In this document: piece after piece, positions 18,911 through 27,639 of the stretch
Layout: the number at the start of each line of letters is the position of its first letter
Numbering within the stretch: the first letter of the stretch is position 1
Source: Aeromicrobium phoceense
GTDB lineage: Bacteria > Actinomycetota > Actinomycetes > Propionibacteriales > Nocardioidaceae
Assembly (NCBI RefSeq): GCF_013868155.1
Contig: NZ_JACEOG010000001.1
Span: 62,001-126,000 of the forward strand
Length of the DNA stretch: 64,000 bases
Direction: 5' to 3'
Translations under genes and position numbers: made by a program
The notes under the pieces: model-generated
Told to the model about the DNA's origin: nothing
The model's input: the letters and a program-made list of their open reading frames with translations, nothing else
Database searches by the model: none

Positions 18911-21705
18911 GCGTCGTCCTCCTCGTCGGGCGAGGCCACGGTGCGGCGCACCGGCAGGGCACCCACGAACGCGCCGAGCCACGCCAGGACCCACAGCCCC
19001 GCGAGCCACGGGCGGGCGGGACCTGCCTCGGGTGCGGGCTCAGCCTCCACGTCGGAGGTCACCGACCACACCCGCGAGTCGGGCGAGTCGCTGCCCTTCG
19101 GGGCCAGTCCGGGGGCAGCGTCGATGCGGCGCGCGAGGTCCAGGTCCACGTCCGGGGCGTAGATGCTGTCGACCCCGAGCCGGGCCAGCTCGTCGACGTC
19201 GTCGCGCGTGGGCGTCGTGACGAGCGAGACGACCGTGTCGTGCAGCCGCTCCTCGCGCTCCGCGGTGGTGCGCAGTGCCTCCGCGCCGAGGTAGGGGCCG
19301 GGGCCGACGACCGCGTCGGCGACGATGCCGGACTCGGAGTCGCCGGTGAGGACGACCGTGGTGCCGGGACGGGCCGCCAGGAAGGCCGGCACCACCCGGG
19401 CGTCGCCGGACTCGAGCGGGTCGTCGATCCCCCGGACGACGAGCCAGCTGCCGGCCAGGATCGGGAACGCGGCGAGCAGGGCGATCGCGGGGCGCCGCCA
19501 GCGGCGGTGGCGTCGGGTGCGCAGGACGGGCCACGCGAAGAGCACGGCGGTGAGCAGGCCGCCCAGCCACAGCCCGGCACCCAGCCCGGCCCAGGCCCGC
19601 ACCGCGGGTGCGCCGGGGAAGGGCACGTAGGTCGAGACGGACGCGAGCAGTCCGGCGGCCAGGCCGACGACCGCGACGATCCAGGCGCCGGTGACCGAAC
19701 GACGGGTGGCCTCGGGCACGAGCGCGGCGACGGCCAGCACCAGCAGCGGCACCGCGATCCACCACGGCGCGGCCCCGGGTCCGCCGCCCGTCCCGGTGAC
19801 GACGTCCCACGCGGAGGCGGGCGCGTCGACGGGGTTGCCGGCCTCCCACCAGATGCGCCCCGAGAGGACGCGGTCGAGGAGCCACGGTCCGAGCAGCGCG
19901 GTGCCCACGACGGCGCTGAGCGCGAGGTACCGCGCGGCGGGACGCACCAGCAGGGCGCTGACCACGAGCGCCACGATCCCGAGCGCCCACGCGACGGGCG
20001 CGAACGCGGCGACGAGTGCGATCCACAGCCCGACGAGCACCGCTCGGGTCCACGTCGGCTCGAGCACGAGCCGCAGCAGGACGTTGGCGAACAGCGGAGC
20101 CACCACGAGCACGATCACCGTGCCGAGACGGCCGCCGGAGACCGCGCCGGTGACGGCGACGACGAGGCCGTAGGAGACGGCCCACGTCATGCGCACCCCG
20201 CGGTCGTCGCTGACGAGACGGCCGAAGCGGTGGGCCGTCAGGGCCGCGAACGGCACCGCCAGGACGGTGAGGATCCACGGGATCGCTCCGGGAGCGAACC
20301 ACGCGAGCAGACCGACCGCGGCGAGCGGGACCACGTAGGCGGGCGCGACGTCGGCGCTGCCGAGGCCGACCGCGTGCGAGCGCTCGAACAGCAGGCCCCA
20401 CCACGCCGTGACCGAGTCAGGGGAGGCGGGGAGGACCGGGCTGAACAGCTGGCCGGCGGCGACGGACCGAGCGGCGACGAGCGAGCCGACGAGGAGCACG
20501 ATGACCCAGGTCAGCCACGGACGGCGGCGCCACCACGGCGGCTGGTCGACGACGACCGGATCCTCCTCGTCGTCCTCCGGGACGCCGATCGTGCGCAGCC
20601 CGAGCGACTCGACGGACTCGGGCCGCACGACCGCCTGCATCGTGGAGGCGGCGAGGTCGAGGCCGTGCTGGTAGGGCATCCAGAAGGGTGCGAACAGGTC
20701 GCCGAGCTCGCGGTTGGAGCGCCGGACCAGCGGCTTGCGGCGGCGGCGGGCGGCGATCATGGGACCCGGGTTCGCGAACACCGTGACCATCGCCATGATC
20801 TCGCCGCGCGCCGACCGCAGGTCCTTGCCGACGACGAAGCCGAGGAACCGCAGCAGTGAGCCGAGGAACAGGCGGATGCTCATGGGGAGGAACCGCAGCG
20901 CGTCGCTGTTGGCCAGCATCGTGTGCAGCGCGGCGGCGCGGCGCTCGCCCGCGTGCTCGCGGACGCCCTTGCGCCGGACGCGCCGCTTGTTGCTGCTGGC
21001 CTCGGCGTGGAACACGATCGCTCGCGGCGCGGTGCGTACGCGGTAGCCGGCGCGGTTCGCGCGCCAGCCGAAGTCGATGTCGTCGAAGAACAGCGGGAGC
21101 CGGGGGTCGGTGCCGCCGAGGCTCTCCCAGACGTCGCGGCGCACGAGCATGCCGGCCGAGCCCACCGCGAGGACGTCGCGCGGGCGGTCGTGCTGACCCG
21201 CGTCGGGCTCGCCGGACTCGAGCATGGTCTCGCGCTGGCCGGTGCCGGTGACGGTGAGACCCACCTCGAGCAGGCGCTTCAGCGAGGGCCACTCCCGCAC
21301 CTTGGGGCCGACGACGCCGATGTCGGGATCGGCGGTGGCCTCGTCGAGGAGTCCGGAGAGGGCGTCGGGATCGCAGATCTGGTCGTCATGCAGCAACCAG
21401 ATCCAGTCGTAGGCCTCGGTCTCGGCCTCGAGCGCGGCGGCGACCTGCCCGCCGAAGCCGAGCCGCGGCGGTGCCTGGACGATCCGGCTCGCGCCGGCGT
21501 GGCCGGTCAGGAGATCGCGGGTGGCGGGGTCACTGTCGTCATGGACCAGCACGAGGTGGTCGGGACGGTGGTGGAGCCGGTCGAGCGAGGCCAAGGTCTG
21601 GGGCAGCCACCGCGAGCCGCGGTGGGCGACGAGGACGGCGACGACGGTCGGGGGGCGCGAACGCCACGCCGCGACCGGCTCGTCCAGGGGCTCGTCGTCG
21701 TGCAT
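18907..21705 (-). CDS. Family 2 glycosyltransferase with large C-terminal membrane domain
   Basis: About 932 residues. Residues 20-290 form a GT-A domain (VVAVLVAHRGSRWLPQTL at the nucleotide-binding start, LLHDDQ as the metal site, FFDDIDFGWR as the acceptor/catalytic region). From about 395 on there are roughly twelve hydrophobic segments with extracellular loops near the C-terminus. This resembles polyprenyl-linked sugar transferases of the actinobacterial envelope. Start at ATG 21705, followed by an acidic HDDEPLDEP; the frame upstream to 21855 overlaps whiB2 and is not used. It lies 56 bases after whiB2 and is coupled to DUF5719. Confidence 0.88.
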   Translation of the reverse strand: MHDDEPLDEPVAAWRSRPPTVVAVLVAHRGSRWLPQTLASLDRLHHRPDHLVLVHDDSDPATRDLLTGHAGASRIVQAPPRLGFGGQVAAALEAETEAYDWIWLLHDDQICDPDALSGLLDEATADPDIGVVGPKVREWPSLKRLLEVGLTVTGTGQRETMLESGEPDAGQHDRPRDVLAVGSAGMLVRRDVWESLGGTDPRLPLFFDDIDFGWRANRAGYRVRTAPRAIVFHAEASSNKRRVRRKGVREHAGERRAAALHTMLANSDALRFLPMSIRLFLGSLLRFLGFVVGKDLRSARGEIMAMVTVFANPGPMIAARRRRKPLVRRSNRELGDLFAPFWMPYQHGLDLAASTMQAVVRPESVESLGLRTIGVPEDDEEDPVVVDQPPWWRRRPWLTWVIVLLVGSLVAARSVAAGQLFSPVLPASPDSVTAWWGLLFERSHAVGLGSADVAPAYVVPLAAVGLLAWFAPGAIPWILTVLAVPFAALTAHRFGRLVSDDRGVRMTWAVSYGLVVAVTGAVSGGRLGTVIVLVVAPLFANVLLRLVLEPTWTRAVLVGLWIALVAAFAPVAWALGIVALVVSALLVRPAARYLALSAVVGTALLGPWLLDRVLSGRIWWEAGNPVDAPASAWDVVTGTGGGPGAAPWWIAVPLLVLAVAALVPEATRRSVTGAWIVAVVGLAAGLLASVSTYVPFPGAPAVRAWAGLGAGLWLGGLLTAVLFAWPVLRTRRHRRWRRPAIALLAAFPILAGSWLVVRGIDDPLESGDARVVPAFLAARPGTTVVLTGDSESGIVADAVVGPGPYLGAEALRTTAEREERLHDTVVSLVTTPTRDDVDELARLGVDSIYAPDVDLDLARRIDAAPGLAPKGSDSPDSRVWSVTSDVEAEPAPEAGPARPWLAGLWVLAWLGAFVGALPVRRTVASPDEEDDA

Positions 21706-21761
21706 GATCGCCACCCTAGGCGGTTGCCTCGAACCACCAGGTGTCGAAGGAGCGCTCTCGA

Positions 21762-22013
21762 TCAGGCGCGCTTCTTGAGCTTGCGACGCTCTCGCTCGGA
21801 CAGTCCACCCCAGATGCCGAAGCGCTCGTCGTGGGCCAGTGCGTACTCCAGGCACTCACCCTTGACGTCGCAGCTCAGGCACACACGCTTGGCCTCCCGC
21901 GTGGAGCCGCCCTTCTCGGGGAAGAACGACTCGGGGTCGGTCTGAGCGCACAGCGCGCGCTCCTGCCACATGAGCTCGGGGTCGTCGCCCTCGATCCAAC
22001 CGACTAATGACAT
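21762..22013 (-). CDS. whiB2: WhiB2-type iron-sulfur transcriptional regulator
   Basis: 83 residues from the ATG at 22013. Four cysteines (Cys22, Cys45, Cys48, Cys54; C-x22-C-x2-C-x5-C) bind a 4Fe-4S cluster, GIWGG follows at 66-70, and the basic tail RERRKLKKRA contacts DNA. WhiB2/WhmD is needed for septation in mycobacteria and WhiB for sporulation septation in Streptomyces. The longer frame to 22061 is rejected because a good promoter predicts transcription starting at the A of this ATG. It heads the glycosyltransferase-DUF5719 cluster. Confidence 0.94.
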   Translation of the reverse strand: MSLVGWIEGDDPELMWQERALCAQTDPESFFPEKGGSTREAKRVCLSCDVKGECLEYALAHDERFGIWGGLSERERRKLKKRA

Positions 22014-22049
22014 GTCTGTAATTACAGACGTCTGCCTGCCAAACGTCAA
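22014..22049 (-). promoter_or_regulatory. whiB2 leaderless promoter with palindrome
   Basis: On the minus strand TTGACG (22049-22044) is 17 bases from TGTAAT (22026-22021), and 7 bases after that comes the A of the whiB2 ATG, predicting a leaderless mRNA. There is no Shine-Dalgarno sequence. A perfect 16-base palindrome, GTCTGTAATTACAGAC (22014-22029), covers the -10 element and abuts the start codon, so a dimeric regulator could occlude the promoter. Confidence 0.75.
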
Positions 22050-22116
22050 GCCGAATAGCAAATGTCAGGCATTCCTCGGCGTGTCGCGACTCCAGGGACC
22101 GCGCTAGCGTCGAGGC

Positions 22117-22785
22117 GTGACCACGACTCTCGCCACCGTACTTCGCCCCACCCCCACCCCCGTGGTGACGTACTACGACGTCGGCACGGGCGAGCGCGTG
22201 GAGCTCAGCGGGGTGACGCTGGCCAACTGGGTCGCCAAGGTCGCCAACTTCCTCGTCGACGAGCTCGACGCCGGACGCGGCACCCGGATCCGGATCGGCC
22301 TGCCGAGTCACTGGCTGCGCTACGTGTGGATCCTGGGCGCCTGGCGGGTCGGCGCGGTCGTGACCGACGAGGCCGCCGACATCGGCCTGGCCGGACCCGA
22401 CCTCGAGGCCGCCGAGCCCGTGCGGCTCGCCGCCTCCCTGCGTCCCCTCGGGGGCCGGTTCCCCACCGAGCCGGACGGCTTCCTCGACGTCGCGGTCCAC
22501 GTCCCGTCGAGCCCCGACGTCTTCATCGACCTCGACCCACCGGCGCCGGACGACCTCGCGCTCGACCTCGGCGCGCGCACGGCGACGCACGCCGGGCTGC
22601 TCGCCGGTCCGGCTCTCGCCGACCGGATCGTGCGCGAGCCGCAGCCGGTCGCCGACGACGCCGCCGACCTCGCGGCGGCGCTCGCGGGAGGCGGCTCGCT
22701 GGTGATGGTCGCCGGCGGCGGACCCGACGACCTCGCGCGCATCGCGGCGCAGGAGCACGCGCGGCTCGGCGAGGAGGGACGGTGA
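22117..22785 (+). CDS. TIGR03089 family protein
   Basis: 222 residues, a conserved actinobacterial family without an assigned function. The N-terminal half (VELSGVTLANWVAKVANFL, then IGLPSHWLRYVWILGAWRVG) resembles the N-terminal region of AMP-binding acyl-CoA synthetases, but the ATP/AMP motifs (P-loop SGTTG and YGxTE) are absent, so it is not an active adenylating enzyme. Divergent from whiB2 (103-base gap) and 88 bases before wzm; ATG at 22117. Confidence 0.82.
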   Translation: MTTTLATVLRPTPTPVVTYYDVGTGERVELSGVTLANWVAKVANFLVDELDAGRGTRIRIGLPSHWLRYVWILGAWRVGAVVTDEAADIGLAGPDLEAAEPVRLAASLRPLGGRFPTEPDGFLDVAVHVPSSPDVFIDLDPPAPDDLALDLGARTATHAGLLAGPALADRIVREPQPVADDAADLAAALAGGGSLVMVAGGGPDDLARIAAQEHARLGEEGR

Positions 22786-22873
22786 CCCGGACGGCGATGG
22801 TCGGTGCCCTAGACTCGACGGGGCATCCGGGCCGCCCGCCGATGCCCGCGACTCATCACGACAGGAACCACGC

Positions 22874-23737
22874 ATGACCCCAACGGTCGACGACCCGCAG
22901 GCCCACGGCCTGACCCGGGTGGGCGGCCGACCCCCGCTGTCGGAATATCTGCGGGGCGTCGCGCAACGCAAGGACTTCATCGTCTCCCTGGCGAAGTTCC
23001 GCATCGAGGCCGAGAACCAGCGCCAGCGCCTGGGCATGCTGTGGATCGTCCTCAAGCCGATCCTCAACGCCGCGGTCTTCGGCATCGTCTTCGGCATCCT
23101 GATGGCCAGCACGAAGTCCGTCCCGGACTTCGTGGCGTTCCTGATCATCGGCGTGTTCATGTTCGAGTTCTTCTCCGCCTGCATGGGCAGCGGATCGAAG
23201 TCGATCACGTCGAACCAGGCGCTCGTGCAGAGCCTCGCGTTCCCCCGGATGGCACTGCCGATCTCGGTGGTCGTGCAGAAGTTCCTCCAGCTGGTGCCCA
23301 CGATCGGGCTGCTGATGATCTTCCTGGTCGTCATGGGTCACCTGCCCACGTGGAACTGGCTGCTGATGCTTCCGCTGACGGCCCTGTACTTCTTGTTCTG
23401 CCTCGGCGTCGCCCTCATCACCGCGCGGCTCACCGTGCACCTGCCGGACCTGTCGAACCTGCTCCCGTTCATCACGCGGTTCTTCTTCTACACGACCGGC
23501 ATCTTCTTCAGCTTCGACATCCGCTTCGAGGGCAACCCCTGGCTGCTGGACGTCGTCCAGTACCAGCCGCTCTACGCCTTCCTGAGCCTCTCGCGTGAGC
23601 TGCTGCTGGACTCGGACCCGCTGTACGACGTGCGGATGCAGTTCTGGCCCATCATCGCCGTCTGGTCGATCGGCCTGCTCGTGATCGGCACGGTCTTCTT
23701 CTGGGCCGCGGAGGAGCGCTATGGTCGCGTCGACTGA
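22874..23737 (+). CDS. wzm: Polysaccharide ABC exporter, permease (Wzm)
   Basis: 287-residue ABC-2 permease with six hydrophobic segments beginning near residue 55 (LWIVLKPILNAAVFGIVFGI) and an N-terminal amphipathic region. With Wzt it moves undecaprenyl-diphosphate-linked polymer across the membrane; mycobacterial relatives export the galactan of arabinogalactan. AGGAA precedes the ATG at 22874. Its end overlaps wzt by 17 bases. Neighbouring LCP ligases support wall-polymer export. Confidence 0.92.
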   Translation: MTPTVDDPQAHGLTRVGGRPPLSEYLRGVAQRKDFIVSLAKFRIEAENQRQRLGMLWIVLKPILNAAVFGIVFGILMASTKSVPDFVAFLIIGVFMFEFFSACMGSGSKSITSNQALVQSLAFPRMALPISVVVQKFLQLVPTIGLLMIFLVVMGHLPTWNWLLMLPLTALYFLFCLGVALITARLTVHLPDLSNLLPFITRFFFYTTGIFFSFDIRFEGNPWLLDVVQYQPLYAFLSLSRELLLDSDPLYDVRMQFWPIIAVWSIGLLVIGTVFFWAAEERYGRVD

Positions 23738-24497
23738 GTCCCACGAGACCTCCGGCACCGACGAGGAGCGTCGCCCCGTCGTCGTCGTGCAGGACCTGCA
23801 CGTCGAGTACCGCGTCTTCGCCACCGGCAAGCGCGCCACCGATGCCGACCGCGGCGGGCTGCTGCGCCGCGCCAAGCGGACCCGCACCGTGCACGCCCTC
23901 AAGGGCATCTCGTTCACCGCGTACGAGAACGACAGCATCGGCGTGATCGGCTCCAACGGCTCGGGCAAGTCCACCCTGATGCGCGCCATCACCGGACTCA
24001 CCCCCGCCACGCGCGGCGCCATCTACGCCAGCTCGCGCCCGAGCATGCTCGGCGTGGGCGCGGCCCTCATCAAGCCCCTGTCCGGGCAGCGCAACGTCAT
24101 CCTGGGCGGCCTGGCCCTGGGCTTCTCCAAGGCCGAGATCGAGGAGCGCTACGAGGAGATCGTCGACTTCGCCGGCATCCGCCCGTTCATCGACCTGCCC
24201 ATGCGCACGTACTCCTCGGGCATGACCGCCCGCCTGAAGTTCGCGATCGCCACGATCCGCAACCACGAGATCCTCATCGTCGACGAGGCGCTGGCCGTGG
24301 GCGACCGGAAATTCCGCAAGCGCAGCGAGCAGCGCATCCGCGAGATCCGCGACAACGCGGGCACGGTGTTCCTGGTGAGCCACTCGATGCAGTCGATCCG
24401 CGACACGTGCAACCGCGTGATCTGGATCGAGAAGGGCGAGCTGATGATGGACGGCGACCCCGACGAGGTCATCGCCGCCTACGAAGAGACGCGCTGA
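23721..24497 (+). CDS. wzt: Polysaccharide ABC exporter, ATPase (Wzt)
   Basis: 258 residues. Walker A GSNGSGKST at 77-85, signature TYSSGMTARL near 163, Walker B ILIVDEALAVGD, and H-loop SHSMQ. It ends soon after the ATPase core, so it lacks the C-terminal carbohydrate-binding domain of O-antigen Wzt proteins such as E. coli O9a; export should not depend on a terminal cap. Translationally linked to wzm. Confidence 0.93.
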   Translation: MVASTESHETSGTDEERRPVVVVQDLHVEYRVFATGKRATDADRGGLLRRAKRTRTVHALKGISFTAYENDSIGVIGSNGSGKSTLMRAITGLTPATRGAIYASSRPSMLGVGAALIKPLSGQRNVILGGLALGFSKAEIEERYEEIVDFAGIRPFIDLPMRTYSSGMTARLKFAIATIRNHEILIVDEALAVGDRKFRKRSEQRIREIRDNAGTVFLVSHSMQSIRDTCNRVIWIEKGELMMDGDPDEVIAAYEETR

Positions 24498-24507
24498 CCC
24501 CAGCCCC

Positions 24508-24526
24508 CGCGCACTCACCGCGAGTG
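24508..24526. terminator. Short hairpin between wzt and LCP gene
   Basis: CGCACTC (24508-24514) pairs with GAGTGCG (24520-24526) across a 5-base loop, inside the 31-base gap between converging stops. It could end transcription from either side, but it is short. Confidence 0.45.
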
Positions 24527-24528
24527 CG

Positions 24529-25974
24529 TCAGCAGGACGCGGCGAGGTCCTCGGTGTTGTTGGCCTCGGTCGGCGACTTCGTGGTCGGCTCGGTGGTCGG
24601 AGCCTCCGTCGTCGCCTCGGTGGTCGGCGTGGCCGTCGTCGGCGACGACTGCTGGGCCTGCTTCTTCTGCTGGCGCTCGCTCTTGGCCACCAGCTTCGCC
24701 ACGTCGGCGCGGATCTGCTCGAAGTTCGGCGTGACCGTGGAGTACTCCGGCGGCACCACCGAGAGGGTGGCGATCTGGCGGTCCTTGGCCTTGAGGGCCA
24801 GGTCGCCGAACGCCCCCAGCTCCGAGGCGGGGATGTCGGTGCTGAGCATCTGGGCCGAGCTCGTGGCGATCTTGCCCGCGTTGAGCACGACCTGCTCGGG
24901 ACTCAGCTGCTCGAGCATCGCCTGCATGAGGCACTTCTGGCGGCCCATGCGTGTGTAGTCGTCGGACTGCACGCGGCTGCGCCCGTACCAGAGCGCCTCC
25001 TTGCCGTTGAGCTTCTGCTTGCCGGGCTGGATGTACACCTGCTTCCAGGCGTCGTCCTTGCCGAACATCGCGATGGGCTCCTTGATGTCCATCGTCACGC
25101 CGCCGGTGGCGTCCACGAGGCTGGAGAAGCCCTTCATGTTCACGAGCACGTAGTAGTTGACCTTGAGCCCGGTGACGCCCTCGACGGCCTCGAGCGTGGC
25201 GTCCAGGCCCGGGTCCTTGCTCTTGGGGTAGAGGTCGGGACGGCCGGATGCGGCCGTGTGCACGGCGTTCAGCAGGCACTCGGAACCGCAGTTGTAGCCG
25301 TAGGGGTAGACCGCCCGCATCGGGGAGTCCTCGGGGAACGGCACGTTCTGAAGGTTGCGCGGCAGCGACACCATCACGGGCACGCCGGTCTCGGCGTCGA
25401 TGCTGACGAGGTTGATCGAGTCGGGGCGCAGGCCGGTGCGGTCGTCGCCGGAGTCGGCGCCGAGCAGCAGGATGTTGTAGCGGCCCTGGAGGGGCGACTT
25501 CACCTCGGTCTCGTGGAAGACCTGCTCGACGACGTCCTTCGACGCGGTCACGGTGTTCCACCCCAGGTAGGTGGTCGAGGTGACCAGCGCGACGATCGTG
25601 ACGTTGATGACCGAGATCACCCCGAGGCGCCACCAGCCGAGGCTGCGGACGAGCGCGAGGCGCCACGCGTCGACGAACAGGAACATCCACCCGATCGCCA
25701 GGACGAGGCCGGCGACGCGGGCCACCTGCAGCACCGACGGATCGGTGAGCCAGTCGATGACCTGCGCGCGGTCGGGGCGGAACCGGAACCACATCACGAG
25801 CCCGGCGGTGATCGCGGCGACCCACAGGATCATCACGACCGCGCCCAGGCGGCGGGCGCCGGCGAGGAACTGGGCGATGCCCGGCCACACCACGGTGCCC
25901 AGGATCAGCAGCAGCGCACGGCGCAGCCCACCCCGCTGCGCGACCCGGGTGGGTCGTGTTCCCAGAGCGCTCAC
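24529..25974 (-). CDS. LCP (LytR-CpsA-Psr) wall-polymer ligase 1
   Basis: 481 residues from the GTG at 25974 (GGAG 10 bases upstream). Hydrophobic segments in the first 150 residues are followed by the LCP domain: YNILLLGADSGDDR, DSINLVSID, SLPRNL and later WYGRSRVQ, the pyrophosphate and polyprenyl-lipid binding motifs. LCP enzymes transfer wall polymers from undecaprenyl-PP to peptidoglycan. Cysteines in YNCGSECLLNAV and GRQKCLMQAM match LCP 2. A Thr/Pro-rich tail (about residues 440-470) ends in EDLAASC. The frame is open far upstream (27177), but that is shadow over LCP 2. Confidence 0.92.
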   Translation of the reverse strand: MSALGTRPTRVAQRGGLRRALLLILGTVVWPGIAQFLAGARRLGAVVMILWVAAITAGLVMWFRFRPDRAQVIDWLTDPSVLQVARVAGLVLAIGWMFLFVDAWRLALVRSLGWWRLGVISVINVTIVALVTSTTYLGWNTVTASKDVVEQVFHETEVKSPLQGRYNILLLGADSGDDRTGLRPDSINLVSIDAETGVPVMVSLPRNLQNVPFPEDSPMRAVYPYGYNCGSECLLNAVHTAASGRPDLYPKSKDPGLDATLEAVEGVTGLKVNYYVLVNMKGFSSLVDATGGVTMDIKEPIAMFGKDDAWKQVYIQPGKQKLNGKEALWYGRSRVQSDDYTRMGRQKCLMQAMLEQLSPEQVVLNAGKIATSSAQMLSTDIPASELGAFGDLALKAKDRQIATLSVVPPEYSTVTPNFEQIRADVAKLVAKSERQQKKQAQQSSPTTATPTTEATTEAPTTEPTTKSPTEANNTEDLAASC

Positions 25975-26066
25975 GCCGTTCCCTCTCCTGCCGACCGGTC
26001 GCCTGCGTGCGACCGACGCCCCATTAAACCCTCCGGTTCCCAATGCCGGGACATCGTGGGGTGGGG

Positions 26067-27509
26067 TCAGCAGCTCGCGTCGAGATCGGCGCTGCGGTTC
26101 GCCTTGCGCGGGTCCTTCTTCGTCGCCTCGCCGCCGACCTCGATCGGGGGCAGCTTCGCCGTGACGAGGGCCGACTTCTGGACCTCCTCGCGGGCCTCGG
26201 AGCTGCCCACGGCGTCCGAGACGAGGCGGCGGACCTTGTCGTAGTCGGGGTTGCCCGTGTAGATCACCGGCGGGACCAGCGAGACCGACGAGATCGGCTG
26301 GGACTTCGTCTTGAGCGCGAGATCCATGAAGACGCTGAGGTCCTGGCGCGGGATGCTCGTGTGCAGCATCGCCGAGCTGGAGGTGGCGATGTCCTGCATG
26401 TTCGTGATGACCTTCTGCGGGTTGAGCTGGCGCACCATCGCGTTCATGACGCACTTCTGGCGGCCCATCCGCGACCAGTCGTCGTTCTCCACGCGGGAGC
26501 GGGCGTACCAGAGGGCCTTGTCGCCCGACAGCTTCTGCTCCCCCGCCTCGATGTATCCGCGGATCGGCGAGCCGATGCCGCCGATGGCGGTGCGCTCGCG
26601 CACGTTGATCTCCACGCCGCCGACCGCGTCGATGAGCTTGGAGAAGCCCTTCATGTTCACCAGCGCGTAGTAGTTGAGCTTCAGGCCCGTGATCGTCTCG
26701 ACGGCGTCCATCGTGGCGTCGATGCCCGGCTCCTTCGAGTCGAACAGGTCGGCGTGGTCGTTGGCCCACGTGTTCACGGCGTTGAGGTAGCAGCCGTCGC
26801 AGTCGAACCCGTTCGGGAACTCCTGGCGCATCGGCGAGCCCTTCGGGAAGGGGACGTTCTCCAGGTTGCGCGGCAGACCGATGAGCACGGCCTTGCCCGT
26901 CTCGGCGTCGATGCTGGCGACGTTGATCGAGTCGGGGCGCATCCCGGAGCGGTCCTTGCCCGAGTCGGTGCCCATGAGCAGCACGTTGTAGCGGCCGTCG
27001 TGCGGCTTGGAGACGGTGTTGGAGGCGAAGACGGTGTCGGTGAAGCCGTTCATCACCGACACGGTGTGCGACGCGAAGAACAGCACGGCGGCCGTGCCGA
27101 CGACGAGCGCGGCGTGGAACGCCGTGGAGATCGCCAGGTGCTGGCGCGCGAGCTCGCGGGGGCGACCCAGTCGCCACGCGTCGACGATCAGCGCGACCCA
27201 GCCGATCGCGAGTGCCACGAGCAGCCAGCGACCCAGGCTCAGCAGCGCGGCGTTGGTGGCCAGCGAGAAGACGAACTGGCGGTCCATCATCGCGAGCGCG
27301 AGGCCGATCACGAGGACGGCCAGCACCGCGAGCCAGATCCGGATCGCGATCCGGCCGACGCGCTTGTTGCCCTGGACGAGCTGGGCAGAGCCGGGCATCA
27401 CCAGGGTCATCGCGGCGAGGGTCAGGGCGCGCCGGAATCGGATCCTGGCGGTGGCGCTCGCCGGGTCGGCATAGGTGCCGCCCAGGGCGCTCGTGCGGTC
27501 GTGGTGCAT
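26067..27509 (-). CDS. LCP (LytR-CpsA-Psr) wall-polymer ligase 2
   Basis: 480 residues from the ATG at 27509 (GAGG 9 bases upstream; the frame to 27623 is rejected). Several N-terminal membrane segments, then YNVLLMGTDSGKDR, DSINVASID, GLPRNL and WYARSRV. It is a tandem paralogue of LCP 1, almost equal in length, with the same cysteine layout (FDCDGCYLNAV, GRQKCVMNAM) and a matching end, ADLDASC, though without the Thr-rich tail. Ninety-two bases separate it from LCP 1. The paired extracellular cysteines suggest disulfides. Confidence 0.92.
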   Translation of the reverse strand: MHHDRTSALGGTYADPASATARIRFRRALTLAAMTLVMPGSAQLVQGNKRVGRIAIRIWLAVLAVLVIGLALAMMDRQFVFSLATNAALLSLGRWLLVALAIGWVALIVDAWRLGRPRELARQHLAISTAFHAALVVGTAAVLFFASHTVSVMNGFTDTVFASNTVSKPHDGRYNVLLMGTDSGKDRSGMRPDSINVASIDAETGKAVLIGLPRNLENVPFPKGSPMRQEFPNGFDCDGCYLNAVNTWANDHADLFDSKEPGIDATMDAVETITGLKLNYYALVNMKGFSKLIDAVGGVEINVRERTAIGGIGSPIRGYIEAGEQKLSGDKALWYARSRVENDDWSRMGRQKCVMNAMVRQLNPQKVITNMQDIATSSSAMLHTSIPRQDLSVFMDLALKTKSQPISSVSLVPPVIYTGNPDYDKVRRLVSDAVGSSEAREEVQKSALVTAKLPPIEVGGEATKKDPRKANRSADLDASC

Positions 27510-27639
27510 CGGTGTCCTCACGGTGGGGAAGAGTCCGTAGGTTTCCTCAGTATCAAGCGCGCCCGGGCGATCCCCGGGAGGACGCGCCGATGCCCGGCCG
27601 AGGGAATCGCCACGTGGCGCCACGCGGTACCTTCACCCC

